From positions 310,001-374,000 of the forward strand of contig NZ_QJVB01000003.1 of NCBI RefSeq assembly GCF_003397705.1: a stretch of DNA of 64,000 nt, in the 5' to 3' direction. The notes beneath the pieces are model-generated. The model ran no database searches. It was given only the letters and a program-made list of their open reading frames with translations, and was not told where the DNA came from. This document shows, piece by piece, positions 28,757 through 38,140 of this stretch (its first letter is position 1; each line of letters begins with the position of its first letter). The position numbers and the translations under genes are program-made. This DNA is from Gardnerella swidsinskii (GTDB lineage: Bacteria > Actinomycetota > Actinomycetes > Actinomycetales > Bifidobacteriaceae).

Positions 28757-31108
28757 ATGGGTGAACTTCAAGAGGATATAAAAGGATCCAATAGGCTCGG
28801 ATGTGAAATCAGCGAAGATTCTCAAAATCCATTATTGCCAATATTGAGCATGTGCAAATGGCATCATCCTAATGAGGATATGAGCATTCTTCATAGAGCT
28901 TATGATCGTGCTGTAAAGCAGCATACAGGTCAAAGACGCAAATCTGGTGAGCCATACATTATTCATCCTCTTGCTGTAGCTCAAATTCTTGCAGATCTTG
29001 GAATGGGACCAATTGTTGTTGCTTCAGGATTATTACACGACACTGTAGAAGATACAGATTACACGCTAGAAGAATGTCGAGCTGAATTTGGCGATACTGT
29101 AGCAGGTCTTGTAGATGGTGTTACAAAAATATCCAACATGGAATATGGCGAAAGTGCTCAAGCAGAAACTATTCGTAAGATGGTTGTTGCAATGAGCCGC
29201 GATGTGCGAGTGCTTGTAGTAAAGCTTGCGGATCGTTTGCATAATGCTCGTACTTGGAGGTATGTTAAGCCATCAAGTTCACATAAAAAAGCAAGAGAAA
29301 CTCTTGACGTATATGCGCCTCTTGCTAACCGTTTAGGCATGAATGCAATTAAAACTGAACTTGAAGAGCTGAGTTTTAAAGTATTGTATCCAAAAATTTA
29401 TAATGAAATTGTTGTTTTAGTTGCTCGTAGAGCAGGTCAGCGTGAAGTTTATTTACGACAAATTCTTGAAGAAATTAATGCAGATCTTGCAGAACAACAT
29501 GTTAAAGCATCGGTAAAAGGTCGACCAAAAGATTATTTCTCTATTTACCAAAAGATGATCGTTCGAGGTCATGATTTTGCTAATATTTACGATTTAGTTG
29601 GTGTGAGAATAATAGTCGATTCTATTCGTGACTGTTATGCAGCATTAGGTGCAGTGCATGCTCGATGGAGCCCTGTTCCAGGACGTTTTAAGGATTACAT
29701 TGCAACTCCAAAGTTGAATATGTATCAAAGCTTGCATACTACAGTTGTAGGCCCTGGTGGAAAGCCAGTAGAGATTCAAATACGCACATGGGATATGCAT
29801 AGGCGTGCTGAATTCGGCATCGCAGCTCATTGGAAGTACAAAGCTAATGGTCAGGCTGGTCGCGCTTTAAGTAAGCCTGATAATGATGATTTAAAACGCG
29901 AAAATAATATTGATGACAAAAAAGAGCTTAGCGAAGCAGATAATCTTAAGTGGATTCAACAGCTTGCTGATTGGACTAGTGAGACTCCAGATTCAGATGA
30001 ATTCTTAGGTTCATTAAAACAAGATCTTGGTGCTTCTGAAGTTTATGTTTTTACTCCAAAGGGGAGTATTGTTGCGCTTCCGCAGGATGCAACTCCTGTT
30101 GATTTTGCATATTCTGTGCATACTGAAGTTGGTCACCGCATGATGGGTGCGCGTGTAAATGGACGCTTGGTTCCTCTTGATACGAAACTTTCAAACGGTG
30201 ACACTGTAGAGGTGCTTACTTCAAAGTCGGATACAGCTGGACCATCTCGCGATTGGCTGAGTTTTGTAAAATCTCCTCGTGCTCGAAATAAAATACGTCA
30301 ATGGTTTAGCAAGGAACGCCGCTCTGAGGCGATTGAAGAGGGCAAGGATGAGCTAACTCGCGCTATGCGTAAACGTAACTTGCCTTTAACTACTTTGATG
30401 ACGCAGCAGGCATTAATTGGCGTTGCTGATGAATTGAATTTGCCTACTAATGTTGAGTCTTTATATGCGGCTATTGGCGAAGGTCAAGTTTCTACACAGA
30501 ATGTTATTTCGCGTTTAGTAAAAGATGCGGGCGCTGATGAAGTTGCAGAAGAAGTAGAACAAGAAGCATTGCCTTTACGCCATGTTGAGCGCAGCCATAA
30601 GTCTAACGGTGCTTTGGGAGTATCAGTTAAGGGTGTTGGAGACGTTTGGGTCAAGCTTGCAAAATGTTGCATGCCAGTTCCAGGAGATATGATTATTGGT
30701 TTTATAACACGAAACCAAGGTGTGTCTGTGCATAGGACTGACTGCCAGAACATGCTCGATTTGCAAAAAACTCAATCAGAGCGCGTTATTCCTGTTCAAT
30801 GGACTAGCGATAAAGGCTTGTTCTTGGTTAAGGTCCAAGTTGAAGCATTGGATCGACAACATCTTCTTTCGGATGTTACTCGCGTTCTTTCAGATCATGG
30901 AGTAAATATTCTTTCCGGAACTATTGCTACAGGCGATGACCGTGTTGCAACAAGTCAATTTACCTTTGAAATGGCAGATCCTCAGCACTTAGCAACTCTA
31001 CTTGCTGCTATCCGTAAAATTGAAGGCGTTTTTGACGTTTACCGCATTACGGGAGCAAAAGATAGCGCAGAGCCGCGTTTGCGAAAAATGGAACGAGGAA
31101 ATCTATAA
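28757..31108 (+). CDS. relA: (p)ppGpp synthetase/hydrolase (RSH family)
   Basis: This 783-aa enzyme makes and degrades the stringent-response alarmone. The N-terminal HD hydrolase domain appears intact, with EPYIIHPLAVAQIL and GLLHDTVEDTDYT. The synthetase domain has KDYFSIYQKM and GVRIIVDS. A TGS domain (VYVFTPKGSIVALPQDATPV) and a zinc-finger-like CCMPVPGD region precede a C-terminal ACT domain. The enzyme is therefore probably bifunctional. The ATG follows a perfect AGGAGGTG. A strong terminator follows, shared with the convergent HU gene. Confidence 0.95.
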   Translation: MGELQEDIKGSNRLGCEISEDSQNPLLPILSMCKWHHPNEDMSILHRAYDRAVKQHTGQRRKSGEPYIIHPLAVAQILADLGMGPIVVASGLLHDTVEDTDYTLEECRAEFGDTVAGLVDGVTKISNMEYGESAQAETIRKMVVAMSRDVRVLVVKLADRLHNARTWRYVKPSSSHKKARETLDVYAPLANRLGMNAIKTELEELSFKVLYPKIYNEIVVLVARRAGQREVYLRQILEEINADLAEQHVKASVKGRPKDYFSIYQKMIVRGHDFANIYDLVGVRIIVDSIRDCYAALGAVHARWSPVPGRFKDYIATPKLNMYQSLHTTVVGPGGKPVEIQIRTWDMHRRAEFGIAAHWKYKANGQAGRALSKPDNDDLKRENNIDDKKELSEADNLKWIQQLADWTSETPDSDEFLGSLKQDLGASEVYVFTPKGSIVALPQDATPVDFAYSVHTEVGHRMMGARVNGRLVPLDTKLSNGDTVEVLTSKSDTAGPSRDWLSFVKSPRARNKIRQWFSKERRSEAIEEGKDELTRAMRKRNLPLTTLMTQQALIGVADELNLPTNVESLYAAIGEGQVSTQNVISRLVKDAGADEVAEEVEQEALPLRHVERSHKSNGALGVSVKGVGDVWVKLAKCCMPVPGDMIIGFITRNQGVSVHRTDCQNMLDLQKTQSERVIPVQWTSDKGLFLVKVQVEALDRQHLLSDVTRVLSDHGVNILSGTIATGDDRVATSQFTFEMADPQHLATLLAAIRKIEGVFDVYRITGAKDSAEPRLRKMERGNL

Positions 31109-31150
31109 AAGATGGGCACCCCAGCTTTGGAGTGCCCATCTTTGTTTTTG
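31107..31150. terminator. Bidirectional terminator between relA and hup
   Basis: AAAGATGGGCAC pairs with GTGCCCATCTTT, with a further CCA/TGG pair closing a small loop. T runs lie on both sides in the respective directions. Confidence 0.9.
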
Positions 31151-31197
31151 CGCAAATAGTATTTGTTTAATGTAATAAATACGAAAAACGCTTAATT

Positions 31198-31479
31198 TCA
31201 GGCAGTAACAGCCTTCTTCAACAAGGAGCCAGCGGAAATACGTACACCGTAAGAAGCTGGAATCTTGATGGTTTCACCGGTACGCGGGTTGCGGCCAGTG
31301 CGCTCAGCACGCTTTACGCGTTCTGCGGAGAACAGACCAGTAAGCTTCAAACCTTCACCGGACTGTAAAGCCTCAACGAACACATCCTGGAATGCGTTGA
31401 CGGCGGCTTCGGCCTGTGCCTTGGTCAGGTTGGACTTCTGTGCGATCTTAGAAACGAGATCAGACTTGTTGTATGCCAT
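31198..31479 (-). CDS. hup: DNA-binding protein HU
   Basis: This 93-aa histone-like protein bends and compacts DNA as a dimer. It begins MAYNKSDLVSKIAQ and has the central GLFSAERVKRAERTGRNP arm, with the usual RNPRTGE and IPASYGVRISAG stretches of the beta ribbon. AAAGGA stands before the start. Codon choice is noticeably more GC-rich and biased than in neighbours, as expected of a highly expressed gene. It appears to be the sole HU gene here and stands as a single-gene unit. Confidence 0.95.
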   Translation of the reverse strand: MAYNKSDLVSKIAQKSNLTKAQAEAAVNAFQDVFVEALQSGEGLKLTGLFSAERVKRAERTGRNPRTGETIKIPASYGVRISAGSLLKKAVTA

Positions 31480-31685
31480 GCAGCATCCTTTGTGTCAGGG
31501 GACCTTCTCTTCAAAGGTCACGTTCATACTAGATATTAGTACATTTTCCCTACAAATGTAGCCATTTTTGCATTTTTTCTTAATATTTTTTATTTATTTT
31601 TTGCTGTTTTTTATTTAAAACGCACTTGCATAGAAACAGATACGATATTTGCTAATAAAAATACACAAATGTTTGTAAATCTCAC

Positions 31686-34121
31686 TTATATAAGCTCATT
31701 ATTGCTGAGCCACTTCATTGCAAACGCGCCTAACGGAATTCTCAACCAGTAGAACATAAGCCTATACAGAAGAGTGGCAGACAAAGCAACTGTTGGAGGA
31801 ACACCTACAGATGTAAATGCGAAAGTAAGAGAAGCTTCAACAGCACCCAAGCCGCCTGGCGTAGGCACTGCCGATCCAGCAGCGTTAGCAAGTAAGAATA
31901 GTAAGATTGTTTCCCAAGGATTTGCGTAATATCCAAATGCAAGCAAAGAAATCCAATAACCCAATCCAATGCATGAAACAAGCACAATAGCACCAAAAGA
32001 GCCTGCAATAAGTTGCATAGGATGTGAAATAAGTTCCTTAATTTGATGGCCGTAATCAGATAATATTGGCAAATAATGCTTTCGAATTGCTTTACGAGCG
32101 GACGGAATAACCATTAAAACACAAACTATAAGTGTGATTATTCCAATGAAAGTAATGAGCATATGAGTAGGAATCATTCCAGAAAGCACATTTTTACCAG
32201 TGAAAACGCCTATAGAAAGTAATACTAAAGTTGTCATTAATGCTTGAATAAGCCATACTGCACTAGTAATTGCTGTAGCTTGAGCTGAAGTGTACCCGCT
32301 TTTCTTTAATAATTGCATATTTACAAATGCAGGACCAACACCAGCAGGCATAGAAACTGCTGTGAAACCAGTAGCTGCTTGAGATGCAAACAAAACATGT
32401 GCAGAAGGTTTTTGATCATCCATGAATGAGCCGAGAGTAATTGCAGATCCAATCCAAGCAAACATGCTGCAAGCAAAGCACATAAATACCATTACATTAT
32501 CTGCGTGACGCAAGGCAGCAAATACTTCCTGAGGATGCCACTGTGTAGCAATAACAGCGACAGCAACAATCGAAAGAACCAAGCTAACAAAGAAACGTAT
32601 ATTGAAGCGCGCTAAACGCACAGTATCATAATCTTCTTCATCTGTGTGTAAAGCAACTATTTGACTTAACTTATTGCAAAGATTTTGGAAAACTTTTTTA
32701 TTCCAAGATGGCAAAGATCTCGTGGAAGCAGGAATAGCAGCTTTCTGCATAAAAGGCAATAGTGCAGATAACTTTTCTGCACCCCATGTGTTAATAGCAG
32801 CTTTAAGAGCAGTGTCAATATCTGTGCAAGATGCAATAAGCGTTAAAAGCTGAACTTTATCAAGTGCAATATTTGTATCATCGCTGGCAACGTCGCCGTT
32901 TTGCCAACCTGCAATAACTGGTGTTCCGTCTTCAAGCCTAGCAATAGTTTCAGGAGTGATGCGTCTATGCGTAATACCGCGAGTGTTAGCAGCATCTACA
33001 TAACGCATTAATTTTGCTGCATCATCAATAGTTAAAGTGTTCAAATTGCAAGGCAGTAGAGCGTTAGAAGCGTGAAAAACCATTATTGAAGATTTATCAC
33101 TGTCGCTTACTCCATAAACATTCGCTGTTGGCAAATGCATATTTCGTAAAACAAGAAGCATAGAAAGGTGGTGATGAACAGAATGTCTAGCAGAACGATC
33201 TCTACGAGTTGGTATATCTACTAAACGCACCCACTGCCATAATTGATTTAAATAACCTGGTAAATGAACTTGATTATCTAATACTGAAATTACATAACGT
33301 ATGCCGTGGATGTCTGTTGCATCATACAATCTTGAATTTTCAATTAAATCGTCATCAAGACTTGAACGAAGAACTCCAGTATGATCAGCTTGCTGAGTTC
33401 TACGAGTTAATTGAGTAAGATTATCTATGCCAATATTTTTTAAAGCAAGAACAATATCGTCACCCCAAGCACCCTTACTGCGTGTGCCTTTTGCGAAACG
33501 AATAAGCGTACCAATTGCTCTTCCTAAGCAACATGATACAAGAATAGCAGAGTAGGAATCCCAAGATGAAAATAGAAGTATTGCTGTAACAATGAATAAA
33601 GCATTCCAGCCCCACATTACATGCTTATATTCGCGTCTAGGACCACTAACTGTAAGAAAAGCAACCAGAACAGCATACATGTCTGGAAGCAAATCAGCCC
33701 AAGTGTTATTAGACCGCATTTGTAAAGATTCAATCAAAGCTATATTGTGTGTAGAAAATATCGCAATAGATAACAGCCATACTGAACCATAACTTATAAA
33801 CAGCGTAATAACAGAAATAGCGGTATCAATCCAACGCCTGTCAGAAACCATGTGTGCAATAACTTCTGCAACAACAATAAGAGTAAGACCTTGCTGTATC
33901 AGAACAAATGAAAGATTATTAAAAGATAATCCTATAATTTGAGTAGCACTTCGTGCATCAATCTTCATAGCATCAGCCGTTGCTGATAAACACATTGACG
34001 ACAACAAAGTAAAAACGCCAATTACAACTGATGATATTGCATACAACAAATCAGCCCAACTACGTACTAAGCTAGGCTGAGTATCTTCAATAACAAGATT
34101 TGGATTTATGCTAGATTGCAT
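31686..34121 (-). CDS. Large membrane protein with kinase-like centre and C-terminal flippase-like (LPG synthase TM) domain
   Basis: This 811-aa protein has three parts. Residues 1-215 contain about six membrane helices. Residues 225-470 are cytosolic and look like a degenerate protein or lipid kinase: ITHRRITPETIARLEDG stands where HRD...N is expected, and IAGWQNGD where DFG is expected. Residues 500-811 contain about eight helices matching the lysylphosphatidylglycerol synthase TM/UPF0104 flippase-like family, with GVGPAFVNMQLLKKSGYT and PTPGGLGAVEASLTFAF. A role in lipid or lipoglycan translocation is inferred. It starts 15 bp after purB on the same strand. Confidence 0.75.
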   Translation of the reverse strand: MQSSINPNLVIEDTQPSLVRSWADLLYAISSVVIGVFTLLSSMCLSATADAMKIDARSATQIIGLSFNNLSFVLIQQGLTLIVVAEVIAHMVSDRRWIDTAISVITLFISYGSVWLLSIAIFSTHNIALIESLQMRSNNTWADLLPDMYAVLVAFLTVSGPRREYKHVMWGWNALFIVTAILLFSSWDSYSAILVSCCLGRAIGTLIRFAKGTRSKGAWGDDIVLALKNIGIDNLTQLTRRTQQADHTGVLRSSLDDDLIENSRLYDATDIHGIRYVISVLDNQVHLPGYLNQLWQWVRLVDIPTRRDRSARHSVHHHLSMLLVLRNMHLPTANVYGVSDSDKSSIMVFHASNALLPCNLNTLTIDDAAKLMRYVDAANTRGITHRRITPETIARLEDGTPVIAGWQNGDVASDDTNIALDKVQLLTLIASCTDIDTALKAAINTWGAEKLSALLPFMQKAAIPASTRSLPSWNKKVFQNLCNKLSQIVALHTDEEDYDTVRLARFNIRFFVSLVLSIVAVAVIATQWHPQEVFAALRHADNVMVFMCFACSMFAWIGSAITLGSFMDDQKPSAHVLFASQAATGFTAVSMPAGVGPAFVNMQLLKKSGYTSAQATAITSAVWLIQALMTTLVLLSIGVFTGKNVLSGMIPTHMLITFIGIITLIVCVLMVIPSARKAIRKHYLPILSDYGHQIKELISHPMQLIAGSFGAIVLVSCIGLGYWISLLAFGYYANPWETILLFLLANAAGSAVPTPGGLGAVEASLTFAFTSVGVPPTVALSATLLYRLMFYWLRIPLGAFAMKWLSNNELI

Positions 34122-34136
34122 GGCTTTACCGTCTAC

Positions 34137-35579
34137 TTAATCAATAAAGTCCACCAATTGTGAAGCAAATCCAGTGTAAGATTCTGGTGTCATTGCTTGC
34201 AAACGAGCTGCAGTATTGGCATCAAAGTTACGAGATTTAATGAATTCTTCTACGTCACTTTGTGAAATATGGTGACCACGCATTAATTCTTTTACTTGCT
34301 CATATGGTCGTTCCATACCAGGTACGCCAGCAATTTCTTCAGCACGCATTGCTGTTTGAATTGGCTCTCCAAGAACTTCCCAATTTTCGTCTAATTCTTT
34401 TGCCATAAATTCTTTATTAGGATGAATAGACTTCAAACCGCCTAAAAGATTATTCAAAGCAAGAAGAGCATAACCGAAAGCTGAGCCAACATTCCTTTGA
34501 GTAGTAGAATCTGTAAGATCACGCTGCCAGCGGCTTTCAGTAAGAGTTGCACATAATGTGTCAAACAGTGAGCAAGAAATCTCAAGATTAGCTTCAGCGT
34601 TCTCAAAACGAATAGGATTAACCTTATGAGGCATAGTAGAAGATCCTGTAGCTCCCTTCACAGGAACTTGCACAAAAATACCTCTAGAAATATACATCCA
34701 TACGTCAACTGCAAGATTATGCAGAATATGGTTTATGTGACTTACAGTGCTATAAAGTTCAGCCTGCCAATCGTGGCTTTCAATTTGAGTTGTTAATGGA
34801 TTCCATTGAATACCCATTCTATTTTCAACAAACTCTTGAGATACGCTAATCCAATCAACTTCTGGGAAAGCAGCTAAATGAGCTCCAAAAGTTCCTGTAG
34901 CACCATTCAACTTTCCTAAATACTCTTGATTATCAAGATGACGAAGTTGACGACGCAAACGATATGCAAACACTGCCAATTCCTTGCCTAAAGTAGTTGG
35001 AGTAGCAGGCTGGCCATGAGTTAACGAAAGCATAGATAAATCTCTATATTCGTTAGCATTCTTAACTAAATAATCAACTATCGCTTCTAAATTCGGACGA
35101 TAAACGTTTAAAACAGCTTGCTTTACGCAACGCGCAATAGAAAGATTATTAATATCTTCACTTGTGCATGAAAAATGTACTAAAGTTTTTAAATTTGAAA
35201 GCTCAGTAGCACGACCAAGCTTATTTTCTGCTTCGTCTAACGCATCGTCAATGTAGTATTCAACAGCTTTAACATCGTGATGAGTAATAGCCTCATGCGC
35301 AGCATGACGAGCAATTCCTTCAGCATCAAAATTTTCAGGAATAGAACGCAAATATGAGCATTCTTCATCAGTTAAAGGATTAACACCCTTAACAATTGGC
35401 TGGAATTGATTAGCTTCATAACCATTTGCGAGAAGAATCATCCACTCAACTTCTACACGCATGCGCTCGCGATTTAACGCAGGTTCGCTTAAATATTCAA
35501 CGAGTGCGGATGTTTGATTATGATAACGCCCATCGAGAGGAGTCAGAGCTATTGCAGGAGAAATATCGGTAAGCTTCAT
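34137..35579 (-). CDS. purB: Adenylosuccinate lyase
   Basis: This 480-aa enzyme acts twice in purine synthesis, releasing fumarate from SAICAR and from adenylosuccinate. The fumarase/aspartase signature GSSTMPHKVNPIRFENAE is at about 304-321. The catalytic His regions SLTHGQPATPTTLGKE and TSEDINNLS are present, and the start LTPLDGRYHNQTSALVEY is typical. It forms a tight pair with the downstream flippase-like gene (15 bp gap). No strong ribosome site was seen before the ATG. Confidence 0.95.
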   Translation of the reverse strand: MKLTDISPAIALTPLDGRYHNQTSALVEYLSEPALNRERMRVEVEWMILLANGYEANQFQPIVKGVNPLTDEECSYLRSIPENFDAEGIARHAAHEAITHHDVKAVEYYIDDALDEAENKLGRATELSNLKTLVHFSCTSEDINNLSIARCVKQAVLNVYRPNLEAIVDYLVKNANEYRDLSMLSLTHGQPATPTTLGKELAVFAYRLRRQLRHLDNQEYLGKLNGATGTFGAHLAAFPEVDWISVSQEFVENRMGIQWNPLTTQIESHDWQAELYSTVSHINHILHNLAVDVWMYISRGIFVQVPVKGATGSSTMPHKVNPIRFENAEANLEISCSLFDTLCATLTESRWQRDLTDSTTQRNVGSAFGYALLALNNLLGGLKSIHPNKEFMAKELDENWEVLGEPIQTAMRAEEIAGVPGMERPYEQVKELMRGHHISQSDVEEFIKSRNFDANTAARLQAMTPESYTGFASQLVDFID

Positions 35580-35641
35580 AGTTTTAAGGTTACATCATGC
35601 TGCGAATTAGCTTAATTTTACTCAATAAGAATTTAATTATT

Positions 35642-37249
35642 TTATTTTTTCATTACTCCTTGCCACAATGTAGTACTTTGCAATTTGCCATTAATAGTAT
35701 TCTGAAAATGTCGATCTTGCTCGCGCACACTTTTAGATCCGAGTTGAAGAGCATCTTCATAAGCTGCAGTATGGTAATGCAAATCATGAGTTAAAGTTCC
35801 TTCTTCTGGAACGTCATTAACGAATATTCCGTCATTATCGAATTTTTTAGTCGAATATTGTTTGCCAGAAAAACGCGTGACTCCAGGAGGTAAAGAACAC
35901 TTAGATTCTTTAACATGAATTGCATGACCGTGAATAGTCACCCAATTATTTCTACGAGGATTCTCTTTGCCATCTAAAGAAGGCACAATCTCATCGTCCA
36001 TCTCAATACTGGTAACCCAAGTTTTCTTAGGAATTGGATGATTTGCAATAGGAGATCCAGCAGTAACAACATGCTGTATGTTGTATTGCTTAGCGTAATC
36101 GCTTGCAATGCTTGCTGCAACAATACCTCCTTGAGAATGTCCTACTAAAGCAACAGGCTCGTTAGATTTAATTCCAGAACGTTTCATAGCTTCTACAACC
36201 ATTCGAGTGCTATCAGCTTGTTTTCTAACTAAAGAACTATGACTCATTACTTCTGCGTTTTGTGCCCAACCAAAAGGAGAGTGTGCTTTACCGTCAGTTC
36301 CTGGAATTATTACTAACCATGACGAACTGCCATCGCTGCGCCTAAAACGTTGAATTGCAATAGTAGCAGCATCTGGATTAACAAGTGGTGGTCTAACGCC
36401 CAAATTTTCGCTTCCAAGTTCCGTTAAATTTTCTAAAGTTTCAAGCAGATTACGTCCAGGTCTAGCAAGAACAGATCCAGGTTTTCTCCACATCTCATTT
36501 ACTTTAGTGAGAAGTAAATTATTACCTTGCTTTCGATCATTAATAGGCGCGCTTACGAAGCTAAGAGCACTAGAAATAAATGGAATAGCTTGTGATAAAT
36601 ATTTTTGAGCATTGGATAAAAAGTTTAGTGAGGTTTCACGCTCTTTTTTATTTATGGGGCCTTTCGCATTTCCGGCAATAAATATTGGCAAACTTGTAAT
36701 AGGATTTAAAATAAGGTGCTGCGATAAACCTCGAATAATTCCTTGTTGTATATTCTTAGTTGTGTAGGACCATCTAGCAAGATTTTGGAAACCTGAATGA
36801 TTTTTATTATCTTGATTAACGGCGAGACCTGCGGACAATAAAACATGTAAAGCAAAAATAGGGTTTGCAAGAGCCAAGAAAGAAATTTTATTGTCTAACT
36901 CGTCTTTTGCACGAAATTCTGCATCTTCATACAAATTATTTGCTCTTGCAATAAGAAAAGCAAGATTTTCTAAATTTTGAGACATTAAATAACATTTATG
37001 AGCATATTCATGACATATGCTTTCAGTTAAAAATGATTGCGAAGAATCATGAATATATGCTCCTGATTCTTTTTGTATACCATAATTTTGACCGGCAATA
37101 ACCATCGCTGCATTAAGCCATAAATTTTTTAGCGTAAGTAATTCTTTAGCAATATTATTGAGTTTTCTGGAAAAACTAATATACGCTTCTCTATCAGCAA
37201 CGCTAAGCGTCATTCCACCTACAACAGAGGACTTAACTTTCCAAGACAT
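35642..37249 (-). CDS. Alpha/beta hydrolase with helical N-terminus (possible type VII effector)
   Basis: This 535-aa protein carries the lipase-type nucleophile elbow VALVGHSQGGIVAAS (near 366), a later Asp region (SIEMDDEIVPSL) and His (THDLHYHTAAY), giving a plausible Ser-Asp-His triad. Residues 1-130 are predicted helical, without a signal peptide, and are followed by a hydrophobic stretch (FALHVLLSAGLAV). The ATG at 37249 is preceded by GGAGGA and lies 1 base after the stop of a 62-codon WXG-like gene. Lipase or esterase activity is inferred from the fold. No immunity or chaperone gene is obvious apart from the WXG-like neighbour. Confidence 0.68.
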   Translation of the reverse strand: MSWKVKSSVVGGMTLSVADREAYISFSRKLNNIAKELLTLKNLWLNAAMVIAGQNYGIQKESGAYIHDSSQSFLTESICHEYAHKCYLMSQNLENLAFLIARANNLYEDAEFRAKDELDNKISFLALANPIFALHVLLSAGLAVNQDNKNHSGFQNLARWSYTTKNIQQGIIRGLSQHLILNPITSLPIFIAGNAKGPINKKERETSLNFLSNAQKYLSQAIPFISSALSFVSAPINDRKQGNNLLLTKVNEMWRKPGSVLARPGRNLLETLENLTELGSENLGVRPPLVNPDAATIAIQRFRRSDGSSSWLVIIPGTDGKAHSPFGWAQNAEVMSHSSLVRKQADSTRMVVEAMKRSGIKSNEPVALVGHSQGGIVAASIASDYAKQYNIQHVVTAGSPIANHPIPKKTWVTSIEMDDEIVPSLDGKENPRRNNWVTIHGHAIHVKESKCSLPPGVTRFSGKQYSTKKFDNDGIFVNDVPEEGTLTHDLHYHTAAYEDALQLGSKSVREQDRHFQNTINGKLQSTTLWQGVMKK

Positions 37250-37250
37250 A

Positions 37251-37439
37251 CTATATTCCTCCGCGAATGTTATATAACGCATACGCTTGTGCAGAAATAT
37301 TTTTCATACTATGACGAAAATGTTCGGCTGCAAGCCCTTGCCAATCTTCTAATTCAGTCGCTGCGGATTCTGCCATAACGCAGCGAGCGCACTCTTGAGT
37401 GCGTTGTATAAGCCATTGCCATTCGTAATATGTGTGCAT
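37251..37439 (-). CDS. Small WXG-like protein coupled to the hydrolase gene
   Basis: This 62-aa reading frame ends TAG, then one base, then the hydrolase ATG, so it is almost certainly translated with it. The motif LEDWQGLAAEHFRHSMKNI in the second half resembles the W-x-G turn and following helix of WXG100/ESAT-6 proteins. The protein is shorter than the usual ~100 residues, so it may be a mini-partner or chaperone. No ribosome site is clear at the ATG (37439). I do not recognise an exact family. Confidence 0.5.
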   Translation of the reverse strand: MHTYYEWQWLIQRTQECARCVMAESAATELEDWQGLAAEHFRHSMKNISAQAYALYNIRGGI

Positions 37440-37549
37440 AATCGTTATTACACACGTTTATTAATGAAAAGTCACTAAAAAATATTCAATGTGGTTAAAA
37501 GGTTATTAATGCTTATTGCTTCGCTTATAGATAATCGTTGAAGATTTAA

Positions 37550-38140
37550 TTACCAAGGCTTATTGCTGCTTTCATCAGTTTTAGTACGTTTTTCTGTCTT
37601 TTCTAAACCTTGCTGGTCTTCTTGATTCTGTGAAGATTGAGAATCCACATGATCGTTCTGTTTTAGCAAGTTTTCAACTTTATTGCGCTGAGCATTGCTC
37701 AATTGAGGCTTAGACGAATCTGACTGCTTTTTATCTTTAGAAGAATTGTTAGAATTATCGTTTTTAAAATGATTGTTATGCTTTTTCGGTTTCTGTTGCT
37801 TATTAGTATTGTTTTGATTCTGCTTTAATTTTTCTGTTAACTTTCGTGATAATTCAGCATTTTTGTCAATACTATTTCGAAGTTGAGGAAGCAGTATCAT
37901 TTCTTGAGATTTAGCATCATCAAATTGCGCATCAGTTTGCTGTTGCTGAGTTAAAAGCACATTCTTGTCGCTATCGATACTCTTAGCAGATTTTATGTTA
38001 GAAATAAGGCTATCCGTAGCAGTATTATACGCGTATTGTGCTCTCCAATTTACGATAGCAAAATACGCTACGAATATCGCAATAATCAAGAACAAGAATG
38101 TAACAATGCGAATAATTGTGCGACTAGACATGTGCTTCAT
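37550..38140 (-). CDS. Membrane-anchored hydrophilic protein at the end of the moxR-VWA cluster
   Basis: This ~196-aa protein has one N-terminal membrane helix (IVTFLFLIIAIFVAYFAIVNW). The remainder is a Gln/Asn/Lys/Ser-rich soluble part without clear domains. The start ATG at 38140 overlaps the preceding VWA gene's stop (ATGA) and has AAGGAAA upstream. Its place corresponds to BatC-like proteins of aerotolerance clusters, but no TPR motif is visible, so homology is not claimed. It is the last gene of the unit. Confidence 0.65.
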   Translation of the reverse strand: MKHMSSRTIIRIVTFLFLIIAIFVAYFAIVNWRAQYAYNTATDSLISNIKSAKSIDSDKNVLLTQQQQTDAQFDDAKSQEMILLPQLRNSIDKNAELSRKLTEKLKQNQNNTNKQQKPKKHNNHFKNDNSNNSSKDKKQSDSSKPQLSNAQRNKVENLLKQNDHVDSQSSQNQEDQQGLEKTEKRTKTDESSNKPW

